A stretch of 13,224 bases of DNA from the NCBI GenBank assembly GCA_020833205.1, contig JAJHQT010000017.1, forward strand, positions 1 through 13,224. Reading direction: 5' to 3'. The notes beneath the pieces are model-generated. The model made no database searches and was not told the origin of the DNA. It was given only the letters and a program-made list of their open reading frames with translations. The DNA comes from Pyrobaculum sp. GTDB lineage: Archaea; Thermoproteota; Thermoprotei; Thermoproteales; Thermoproteaceae. The translations under genes were made by a program, and so were the position numbers. Of this stretch, positions 6,854 to 12,773 are shown piece after piece; position 1 is the stretch's first letter, and every line of letters starts with the position of its first letter.

Positions 6854-7302
6854 CTAGGCGCTCTTTTCCCACTTCTCTACGACGGCAACGAGCTCCGCGT
6901 ACCTCTTCAGACATTCTAGGCGGCGCCTCATGTATTTGGCCCGTTCGTGGTTGTTATCTATGTTGGGTTCTTCGCCCGTGAGCACCTTTACCGGCGCCTT
7001 TATTCTCTTTGCGCCTTCGTCTTCGCCGCCGGGAGCCTTGACGCTGAGTATAGTGTAGCCCAACACGGCGTTGTTTACTGTAACGGCAGAAGGTCATTGT
7101 CCGCTTGCCCTCCACGCCGCCAACAACAGCCGTATATGCGTAACTTGCCACAGTCTTCCTCTGCGTGTATTTTCCTCACCTCCAGGGGCACTGCAATGCG
7201 CCGGCCCTACCACTCTATCTCAGCCACGCCCCTCGGCAGCCCCTCTACCCCCTCCCTGTATATACAACCAACTAGACAGAGCCTACGCGGCAATTCCGAC
7301 AT
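6854..7302 (-). pseudogene. Probable decayed gene (one stop, two frame changes)
   Basis: On the minus strand, protein-like sequence continues across three frames. From ATG 7302 the frame reads MSELPRRLCLVG...GVAEIEW, meets TAG at 7209-7207, then continues RRIAVPLEVRKIHAEED. A +1 shift near 7150 leads into ASYAYTAVVGGVEGKRTMTF. A second +1 shift near 7090 leads into AVTVNNAVLGYTILSVKAPG and on to a TAG at 6856-6854. The last frame alone gives 70 residues from GTG 7066, with a charged helical C-terminus (HERAKYMRRRLECLKRYAEL). Each shift equals one extra base. Joined, the pieces give about 148 residues of even composition. I do not recognise the family. Alternatives are sequencing errors, or only the 6854-7066 part being a real short gene. 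Confidence 0.5.
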
Positions 7303-7312
7303 GCAGAGCGGG

Positions 7313-7326
7313 TAAATTTAAAAAAT
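7313..7326 (+). promoter_or_regulatory. Probable TATA box for the 7344 gene
   Basis: TAAATTTAAAAAAT is centred about 25 bp before the GTG at 7344. It fixes that start and excludes the long upstream open frame. On the other strand it lies only about 17 bp from the ATG of the decayed gene. Confidence 0.6.
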
Positions 7327-7343
7327 CGCCGAGCCTTAACCGT

Positions 7344-7637
7344 GTGGAAGACGTACTTGTCGAGCAGGTCTTTAAAGACCTCCAGTCTCGTGGGTTCAAA
7401 ATCCTGGAGAGGCTTGGGGATAAGATGTTTGTGGCTGAGAAAAAAGACAAGTATTTATTCTACGTCATGGTGGAGGGCGTGGAGGTTACGGTTCAAACTT
7501 TGTTAAGCGTTATAAATATGGCCGAGACTCTGTCGATGCCTGCGGTGTTGGCGCTTGTAAGCAACGACGGCACGGTGACGTATTACTTCGTGAGGAAGAT
7601 CAGACTGCCACGCAACGTCTATGCTGAAGCTGTTTGA
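7344..7637 (+). CDS. Unknown 97-residue protein
   Basis: The start is GTG 7344 (MEDVLVEQVFKDLQSRGFKI), chosen from the TATA box 25 bp upstream. The frame is open far upstream, but that part is low-quality and overlaps the decayed gene. The predicted order is helix, then three strands (FKILERL, MFVAEK, KYLFYVMVE), then a helix (TLLSVINMAETL), then two strands (AVLALVS, VTYYFVRKI). This layout resembles the core of PD-(D/E)xK nucleases, but the expected E-x-K is not visible, so any relation would be to an inactive form. It overlaps the next gene by 17 bp, so the two form a unit. No function can be assigned. Confidence 0.75.
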   Translation: MEDVLVEQVFKDLQSRGFKILERLGDKMFVAEKKDKYLFYVMVEGVEVTVQTLLSVINMAETLSMPAVLALVSNDGTVTYYFVRKIRLPRNVYAEAV

Positions 7638-7899
7638 ACGACTAATTGAGGCCTCGAGAAGCCGGGGGGTACGCTTCGTGTTGTATTTTGCTAAATGCCG
7701 CGGCAGGGTAGGCATAGACAAAGAGATCAAAGCCTTAGACGAAGAAGGCAAGCCTGCTCCGTGGTCCCGCGTATTCCCCGGCGTCACGCCGCAGAACATA
7801 CTTCAGCAGTGCGTGTTGAAGAAGGTAGAGGTGTATAGAGGCCTGGAGCTTCTTGGCGAATATAAGACTATTGACGAGGCTCTTTCTGCGCTTCGGTAG
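7621..7899 (+). CDS. Unknown 92-residue protein
   Basis: Begins at ATG 7621, inside the last 17 bp of the preceding gene, which indicates coupled translation. The product (MLKLFERLIEASRSRGVRF...) is basic, with a single Cys pair spaced widely (CRGRVG and QQCVLKK). It ends in a helix IDEALSALR resembling the terminal helices of small regulatory or nucleic-acid-binding proteins. I do not recognise the family. It is followed directly by a T7 tract and overlaps the convergent PUA gene by 32 bp at the 3' end. Confidence 0.75.
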   Translation: MLKLFERLIEASRSRGVRFVLYFAKCRGRVGIDKEIKALDEEGKPAPWSRVFPGVTPQNILQQCVLKKVEVYRGLELLGEYKTIDEALSALR

Positions 7900-8326
7900 C
7901 TTTTTTTAGGGATTCTCTAACCCTCACGGCGTACCCCCTTCTTAGGGTGAGCTCCCTGGTGCTGTACATAAGTCTCCCCACTGCTACCACAGAACCGTGG
8001 GGGTCTACCACTGCGACTTCTCCGTAGGGCCTGACTTCTTGTGATGTAGTTACTACATACTTGGCGGGGACGTTACGTCCATTTTTTACATACTCCACAG
8101 CTTCGAAATCGAGGATAACTCGTCTCTCTAGAAACGTGGCGCCGTACAACGTGGGGAGGAGATACCCATCGTTGTTTCTTAAGACGAACGCGAGTTTCCC
8201 ATCTACATATATCCGTCTAATCCTGCCGGATTTGTTGTACTCTACGTCGATCTTACGTCCGCGTAGCTTCTCAGCGGTGGCCCGTCCGTAGATATACGCA
8301 ATTACGTTCATTACAGTAGTGGTCAC
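7868..8326 (-). CDS. Pre-PUA/PUA domain protein, likely the missing C-terminal part of archaeosine TGT
   Basis: A 152-residue RNA-binding protein. Residues about 8-65 (IYGRATAEKL...SGRIRRIYVDGKLAFVLRNNDGYLLPTLYGA) match the pre-PUA (C2) domain of archaeal tRNA-guanine transglycosylases and ArcS. Residues about 71-139 form a PUA domain with GRNVPAKYVV, EVAVVDPHGSVVAVGR and LRRGYAVRVRE. In Euryarchaeota these domains form the C-terminus of TGT and reach the tRNA acceptor end so that G15 can be exchanged. The TGT in this window (11263-12759) lacks them, so this is probably its partner subunit. GTG 8326 is chosen because the shared TATA box lies 23 bp upstream; ATG 8311 is an alternative. It diverges from MBF1. 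Confidence 0.88.
   Translation of the reverse strand: MTTTVMNVIAYIYGRATAEKLRGRKIDVEYNKSGRIRRIYVDGKLAFVLRNNDGYLLPTLYGATFLERRVILDFEAVEYVKNGRNVPAKYVVTTSQEVRPYGEVAVVDPHGSVVAVGRLMYSTRELTLRRGYAVRVRESLKKATEAQKEPRQ
7901..7907 (+). terminator. T-tract terminator after the two-gene unit
   Basis: Seven consecutive T residues begin one base after the TAG of the 7621 gene (7897-7899). Oligo-T tracts are the standard archaeal termination signal. Confidence 0.5.
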
Positions 8327-8342
8327 GTAGGGGAGTGACTAA

Positions 8343-8356
8343 GCTTTTAAATAAAT
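8343..8356. promoter_or_regulatory. Shared divergent TATA region for the PUA gene and MBF1
   Basis: The near-palindromic AT-rich stretch GCTTTTAAATAAAT is centred about 23 bp from both the minus-strand GTG at 8326 and the plus-strand GTG at 8371. The starts are only 44 bp apart, so one box region probably serves both directions. A GGAGGT at 8356-8361 could also act as a ribosome binding site for MBF1. Confidence 0.5.
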
Positions 8357-8370
8357 GGAGGTTTAGGTAT

Positions 8371-8859
8371 GTGTACTGTGAAATCTGTGGAAGACCGATA
8401 GAGGGCGAGCCGATACCTATTGAGGTGGACAAGGCCGTGTTGTATGTATGCAGAAGTTGCGCGGCTCAATACGGCAAGAGAGTAGTCCAGCGGCCGCCCC
8501 CGGCGGCGCCTCAGAAAAGACCAGCGGCTAGGCCCAGGCCAGCCCCGCCGCCTCAGCCGCCTCTTCATCTCGAGCTTGTGGACAACTTCGGCGAAGTTGT
8601 GAAAAAGGCTAGAGAGAACTTAGGCCTTTCGAGAGAGGCGCTGGCGGCCGCGCTAGGCGTCAAAGAGACAGTGTTGAGGAGAATTGAGGCTGGCCAGTTG
8701 CAGCCGGACTACGCACTTGCCAAGAAACTCGAGAAGACCCTCGGCGTGAGGCTGTTGATAGAAGTTGCTGAGGAGGGCGCGGCGAAAAGTGGCGGTAGGC
8801 TCGAGAGAGGCCTCACGCTGGGCGAGGTTGCGGAGATTAGAGACGAAGGTGAGAGCTAG
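8371..8859 (+). CDS. mbf1: Multiprotein bridging factor 1 (aMBF1)
   Basis: An archaeal MBF1 homologue, proposed to act with the transcription or translation machinery and reported to bind the small ribosomal subunit. The 162-residue protein has an N-terminal zinc ribbon (Cys3-x2-Cys6, Cys27-x2-Cys30), a proline/alanine/arginine-rich linker (about 41-64) and a Cro/C1-type helix-turn-helix (about 76-128: LGLSREALAAALGVKETVLR). The start is GTG 8371, so that the protein begins MYCEICG as in other archaea. The open frame to 8335 would place coding over the TATA box. The stop overlaps the hflX start by 11 bp. It diverges from the PUA gene. Confidence 0.93.
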   Translation: MYCEICGRPIEGEPIPIEVDKAVLYVCRSCAAQYGKRVVQRPPPAAPQKRPAARPRPAPPPQPPLHLELVDNFGEVVKKARENLGLSREALAAALGVKETVLRRIEAGQLQPDYALAKKLEKTLGVRLLIEVAEEGAAKSGGRLERGLTLGEVAEIRDEGES

Positions 8860-10033
8860 AGCGCTTTTAGCTTACGTTGGCTCTAAAACGTCAAGTTTAA
8901 CCTATAAACTGGAGGAGTTCATCTCTCTTGTTGAGGTAGCTGGCTTTGATGTTGTTGATTTAGTAACACAGTTCGGCAGAGCCGACACCAGATTTTACCT
9001 AGGCGCTGGTAAGGCGAGGGAAGTTGCCGAGAGGGACTTCGACGTCTTTGTTGCGTATCACAGCCTGTCGCCGCTTCAGGTATTTAACCTAGAGAGGCTT
9101 TTTAGACGGAGAGTTATCGACAGAGTGTTGGTGATACTGACTATATTTGAGAAAAGAGCTGGGAGCACAGAGTCTAAGCTTCAGATAGAACTCGCCAAGT
9201 TGCGGTACGAGCTTCCTAAGGTTAAGGAGTATCTGAGGCGGGCGAAAATGGGAGAGCAACTAGGTTTCATGGGCGCCGGCGAGTACGTCATTGATGCGTA
9301 TTATCGTCATATGGTGAAGCGGATCTCTACGATTAGGAGAAGACTGGAGGAAGTGCGAAGAAGTAGGGTGAGCCACATAACGAAGAGAAAGGAGGCCGGC
9401 GTGCCCGAGGTCGTCATCACGGGCTACACAAGTGCAGGCAAGACTACGCTTTTCAATAGGTTAGTAAGCGAGAGTAAGTTTGTAGATGGGAGACCCTTCG
9501 CCACGTTGGAGACATACAGCAGAGCGCTGGACTTGTGGGGCAAGAGAGTCGTTGTGACAGACACCATAGGGTTTATCGACGACCTCCCGCCGGTGCTTAT
9601 CGAATCCTTCCACTCCACGTTGCAAGAGGTCGTAGAGGCCGACACAATACTCCTCGTCGTAGACGGCTCCGAGCCGCGGGAGGAGATAGCCCGGAAACTG
9701 AAGACCTCTGTAGAGACGTTAAGAGAAGTGGGGATAGACAGAGATAGGATAATCCCCGTAGTCAATAAGGTGGATAAAATAAGGATGGAGGAGGTTAAGA
9801 GCCTACGGGATCTACTGGGGCGGTATTTCAGCTGGTTTGTGCCCGTCTCGGCGCTTACGGGTTTCGGCGTCGAGACCCTTAAGGCGGTCTTGTTCTTCAA
9901 AGTGCCTGGCTACGCCATAGTTAAGGTCGTGGGTAAAGACGGCGTAAGGGGGTTACGCATAGGCGACGTGACGTTCGTCGCAGTGCCGAGCAGAGGCGCG
10001 GAGGTTAGAGAAGCCGGGATAACGTATATATAA
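8849..10033 (+). CDS. hflX: GTPase HflX
   Basis: A ribosome-associated GTPase; bacterial HflX splits stalled or heat-damaged ribosomes. The 394 residues comprise an N-terminal HflX domain (about 1-150), a helical linker (153-180), and a G domain. The nucleotide motifs are G1 GYTSAGKT (192-199), G3 DTIGF (238-242), G4 NKVD (306-309) and G5 SAL (334-336). RAGSTESKLQIELAKLRYEL (103-122) is the typical family segment. The usual GPGETQ is changed to GAGEYV. GTG 8849 is chosen because the next residues begin the conserved domain; a start at 8765 would overlap MBF1 by 95 bp with unrelated basic sequence. Likely co-transcribed with mbf1; its end contains the TATA box for tfe. Confidence 0.95.
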   Translation: MRARALLAYVGSKTSSLTYKLEEFISLVEVAGFDVVDLVTQFGRADTRFYLGAGKAREVAERDFDVFVAYHSLSPLQVFNLERLFRRRVIDRVLVILTIFEKRAGSTESKLQIELAKLRYELPKVKEYLRRAKMGEQLGFMGAGEYVIDAYYRHMVKRISTIRRRLEEVRRSRVSHITKRKEAGVPEVVITGYTSAGKTTLFNRLVSESKFVDGRPFATLETYSRALDLWGKRVVVTDTIGFIDDLPPVLIESFHSTLQEVVEADTILLVVDGSEPREEIARKLKTSVETLREVGIDRDRIIPVVNKVDKIRMEEVKSLRDLLGRYFSWFVPVSALTGFGVETLKAVLFFKVPGYAIVKVVGKDGVRGLRIGDVTFVAVPSRGAEVREAGITYI

Positions 10034-10034
10034 A
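10024..10034 (+). promoter_or_regulatory. Probable TATA box for tfe
   Basis: GTATATATAAA overlaps the last codons and stop of hflX. It is centred about 16 bp before ATG 10045 and 25 bp before the in-frame GTG at 10054. The usual leaderless spacing therefore favours the GTG or a start site just upstream of it. Confidence 0.5.
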
Positions 10035-10044
10035 GACGTGGCAA

Positions 10045-10566
10045 ATGAGCAACGTGAAGGACGCATATCTGTACCTTGTTGAGAAGGCTGTTGCCTTTGA
10101 GTTCGACAGTCCCGAATACGGGAGATTAGCTCGTAAGATTGTGGATATGCTTCATGAGAGAAAGGAGGATCTCACAGATGACCGGGTGGCGATTCTTCTG
10201 AATATCTCCACTGCAGAGACGAGAAGAATACTGCAATATCTCATGAAGCATGGGTTGGTGGGGGTCAAGAAGAGGACCACCGAGGACTATAGGATTGAGT
10301 ACACGTGGTATGTTGATGACGAAATCATACGGCAAGCGATTAAGAACAGAGCCCGCGTGGCTAAGGAGAAGATATCTTCGCTTATAAGATCCCTTACCGA
10401 GGGCGCCTTCTACGTCTGTCCCAACTGTTTTATGCGTTACACTTTAGACGAGGCGGTCAATAGGGGCGGCGTATGTCCAGTATGTGGCACCCAGCTGGAG
10501 TATGTAGAGAACGTCGAGGAGATAAACAAACTTACTAAGGTGTACGAGATTCTTGACAAATTATGA
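10045..10566 (+). CDS. tfe: Transcription factor E (TFIIE-alpha homologue)
   Basis: A basal transcription factor that helps RNA polymerase open promoter DNA and stabilises the pre-initiation complex. The 173-residue protein has an N-terminal winged helix (about 5-95, with DRVAILLNISTAETRRILQY), a charged helical linker (95-120), and a C-terminal zinc ribbon with Cys125-x2-Cys128 (CPNC) and Cys144-x2-Cys147 (CPVC). ATG 10045 is used here, but GTG 10054 is in frame and better placed relative to the TATA box, which would shorten the protein by three residues. The stop overlaps the next ATG as ATGA (10563-10566). Confidence 0.95.
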   Translation: MSNVKDAYLYLVEKAVAFEFDSPEYGRLARKIVDMLHERKEDLTDDRVAILLNISTAETRRILQYLMKHGLVGVKKRTTEDYRIEYTWYVDDEIIRQAIKNRARVAKEKISSLIRSLTEGAFYVCPNCFMRYTLDEAVNRGGVCPVCGTQLEYVENVEEINKLTKVYEILDKL

Positions 10567-11279
10567 AGGTGGAGTTTAGAGTGTTTAAGCCGGTTGAGGA
10601 TTATGAGCTCTTCATAACTGGATTTGCTGGGATAGGCATCGTCGGCCATTTGGCCACTAAATATATCGCTAAGAACTGCGAAGTAGTTGGAGTGGTTAGA
10701 TACAGAGGCGAGCCGCCTATGGTATCGATAGAGGGTGAGAGGTTGTTGTTACAAAACGAGATTTTTTCGTGTGGTAGGGTGGTGGGCGTGGTAAACAACT
10801 ACGGGATACATGAAGCCGCGGTTTACGATTACACAAAGGCGTTGGCGTCTTGGATAGCTGCTAACGAGTTCAGGGCGGCGGTTCTCTTCGGCGGGCTCGA
10901 CGGTAGGCTTAGAAGAGATGAGGATTTGTTGCGTATAGTCTATACTTCTGCGTACAAGAGAAGCGGCTTGCCCACCGGTAACGCGAAGGTGTTAGAACAA
11001 GGACTGCAGATAGTGGGGCCCCTGGCCCACTTGACGTCGTTTTTGGAGGAGTTGGACTTTCCCGCGTTGGTGATACTGCCGTACGCCGACGTCTCTAGGC
11101 CGGCGGATCCCTACGCGGCCAGCGTCGCCGTCGAGTTCTTCTCACGCCTATTCAACTTCCCGATTGACGTAAGCGGCTTGAGACAGCTGGCCGAGGAGCT
11201 TGAGAGAGAAATTGCTGAGGTGCGTAGGCGGCTTGAGGAACAGGCGAAGAGGGAGGAAGTCTCTAAGCTGTACATCTAG
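10563..11279 (+). CDS. PAC2-family protein (proteasome assembly chaperone-like)
   Basis: A 238-residue member of the PAC2 family, related to the eukaryotic proteasome assembly chaperone PSMG2 and to archaeal PbaB-type proteins. Visible features are GFAGIGIVGHLATKYI (20-35), a typical N-terminal signature, GGLDGR near 115-120, GNAKV at about 140, and LPYADVSRPADPYAASVAVEFF. The C-terminus (about 200-233) is a Glu/Arg-rich coiled coil, QLAEELEREIAEVRRRLEEQ. ATG 10563 overlaps the tfe stop. The gene converges on tgtA with a 17-bp overlap at the 3' end. A role in protein complex assembly is inferred from the family. Confidence 0.92.
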   Translation: MKVEFRVFKPVEDYELFITGFAGIGIVGHLATKYIAKNCEVVGVVRYRGEPPMVSIEGERLLLQNEIFSCGRVVGVVNNYGIHEAAVYDYTKALASWIAANEFRAAVLFGGLDGRLRRDEDLLRIVYTSAYKRSGLPTGNAKVLEQGLQIVGPLAHLTSFLEELDFPALVILPYADVSRPADPYAASVAVEFFSRLFNFPIDVSGLRQLAEELEREIAEVRRRLEEQAKREEVSKLYI

Positions 11280-12759
11280 CCAGTTGAACGAGTTCTTCGA
11301 ACGTCTCGGCCTTGACGACTTTCTTTGCGACGAGTGGAATATCTACGTTGTAGACGTACACCACGTCGTATCTGCTCAGCCACTCGTAGGCATATGCCCG
11401 GCTTTCCTCGTTTTCGCCTTCTGAGTCGTTTTGAGACAGTGGGTAAACCTCCGCCACCTCCTCCGGCACGACGCCGAATATGGGGTCGAAAAACAACACG
11501 TGGACGCAGTCCCGAGCCACGTCTTTCAACACTCTGTACTGCCAACTTCTGTTGTAGGGCTTCTCGTCTACTCTAAGCACGACGGCCTTCTTAGCCGCTG
11601 GCTCGACTTCCATGAGCCTTGCCGTGTGTCTCAGAGGCTCTGGCCGGGAGGAGGCTGTGTCGTGGAAGAAGAGGAGGCCGTGTGGCCTTGGGTGCGTCTC
11701 TGGGTCGAAGTTCTCGAGGAGGCGGCGGTATCGGCGGAGGGTCTGTAGAAATCTGTAGAGCGTGGGGTGGGACCTGGCTTTGATCTCTAGGTACTCCCAG
11801 AGGGTGCCTTCGTAGATTCTTTGTTTTATCTCTAGGAGCTCCTCCCTCAACACGGCGAGGTTGTGCTCGGCTATGAGCACGGCGCGTTCTTGCCGCGGCA
11901 TTTCTCTAAGCTCTTTTACAGAGATGTTGCAGAGCTTTGTGCTACAGGGGAGATAGTCCGTCTTCACGTCGTCGAGTCTCAACGTGCGGTCTCTGAGGAT
12001 TATGCGGTCGTCGCGGGCGTAGAGTATATACGACGCGCTGTCGAAGAGGTCGACCCCCAGCGCCACGGCGAAGGGCAGAATAAGCGGATGCCCAGCGCCG
12101 AAGAGATGAAGCGGCGCCTCTCGAGACATGTTGGCCTTGACCTCGGCGACTACGCCAAGGACCAGGTCGAATCTATACTCCTCGAGAAGCGTGGTGGGGC
12201 TCCCAATTGCAAATATGTGGAAGCCAAGTTTAGACAGCTCGCGGGTTGACCGCATGAGTAAGTCTGTGTGAAGGGCGCCTTGTATAGGCGCCACGACCAA
12301 CATATCCAGTTTGTCTAAAAGCGTAGCCGCCCTCTTTGCCCGTCTCAAAGTCTCCTCTACCTTAACCACGGCGCTGTGATAAGGCTCCTCGTAGTCGAAG
12401 GGGAGGTCGAGAATGACGCCTATGTCGCTTCCGATTCTGGACTGGTACAACAATATCTCGTCGGGGTCTACCTCCACTGTTCCGTACCGCAGAATTTGGT
12501 AGGCGCCTGAGTCTGCCATAACCACGCCGTCCCAGCCAAGTAGCTTCTTCACATCTACAGACCTGCCGCCTGCGAGCCTATAGACGAAGTAGGAATTTGT
12601 GATGACTTGTCTAAAGTATCGCCCTATTACTTCCGTAGGGACCTCCTGCTTTCGAGGGTCTACCACGGGGAACAGCGCCGGCGTCTCCACGACGCCGCTC
12701 TTGGTATAGAGACGCCCTACTCTACCGGCCAAGTCTTTGGCCAAGACCTCAAACGACAT
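11263..12759 (-). CDS. tgtA: Archaeosine tRNA-guanine transglycosylase, lacking the PUA region
   Basis: Exchanges guanine-15 of tRNA for preQ0, the first tRNA-level step toward archaeosine. The 498 residues hold the TIM-barrel catalytic domain with ADSGAYQ (82-88, Asp83), DLPFDYEE (118-125), APIQGALH (157-164) and DLFDSASY (237-244, where Asp240 should be the nucleophile). The zinc site reads PCSTKLC (271-277) with His299 in AEHNL; the usual pattern is C-x-C-x2-C-H, so the middle Cys is Thr274. A C1-like domain follows (about 310-498), but the chain stops before the pre-PUA/PUA domains present in the roughly 580-residue euryarchaeal enzyme. Those are probably supplied by the gene at 7868-8326. 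It lies 14 bp after the upstream membrane-protein gene and may share its transcript. Confidence 0.95.
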   Translation of the reverse strand: MSFEVLAKDLAGRVGRLYTKSGVVETPALFPVVDPRKQEVPTEVIGRYFRQVITNSYFVYRLAGGRSVDVKKLLGWDGVVMADSGAYQILRYGTVEVDPDEILLYQSRIGSDIGVILDLPFDYEEPYHSAVVKVEETLRRAKRAATLLDKLDMLVVAPIQGALHTDLLMRSTRELSKLGFHIFAIGSPTTLLEEYRFDLVLGVVAEVKANMSREAPLHLFGAGHPLILPFAVALGVDLFDSASYILYARDDRIILRDRTLRLDDVKTDYLPCSTKLCNISVKELREMPRQERAVLIAEHNLAVLREELLEIKQRIYEGTLWEYLEIKARSHPTLYRFLQTLRRYRRLLENFDPETHPRPHGLLFFHDTASSRPEPLRHTARLMEVEPAAKKAVVLRVDEKPYNRSWQYRVLKDVARDCVHVLFFDPIFGVVPEEVAEVYPLSQNDSEGENEESRAYAYEWLSRYDVVYVYNVDIPLVAKKVVKAETFEELVQLARCTA

Positions 12760-12773
12760 AACGGAGCGAACTG

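Noticed and set aside
7200..7260. GC-rich, purine-skewed stretch on the minus strand after TATATACA, considered as a structured RNA
   Set aside because: A GGGGC/GCCCC pairing and a small hairpin can be drawn, but no tRNA, SRP or guide-RNA consensus fits; the decayed-gene reading explains more of the region.
7071..7343. Upstream part of a long plus-strand open frame joined to the 7344 gene
   Set aside because: It contains the TATA box for GTG 7344 and lies opposite the protein-like minus-strand remnant; its sequence is rich in Pro/Ser/Arg and looks like a shadow.
8335..8370. N-terminal extension of MBF1
   Set aside because: It covers the TATA box shared with the PUA gene; archaeal MBF1 starts right at the first zinc-ribbon Cys pair.
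8765..8848. N-terminal extension of HflX
   Set aside because: It overlaps the MBF1 coding end and encodes 28 mostly basic residues not typical of HflX; GTG 8849 begins the conserved domain.
11325..12249. Several plus-strand open frames opposite tgtA
   Set aside because: They are antisense shadows of a strongly conserved TGT gene and show no family motifs or promoter placement.
12599..12605. Perfect C box (GTGATGA) of a possible C/D guide RNA
   Set aside because: No D box CTGA follows at a suitable distance and no C'/D' pair is seen; the site is antisense within tgtA.
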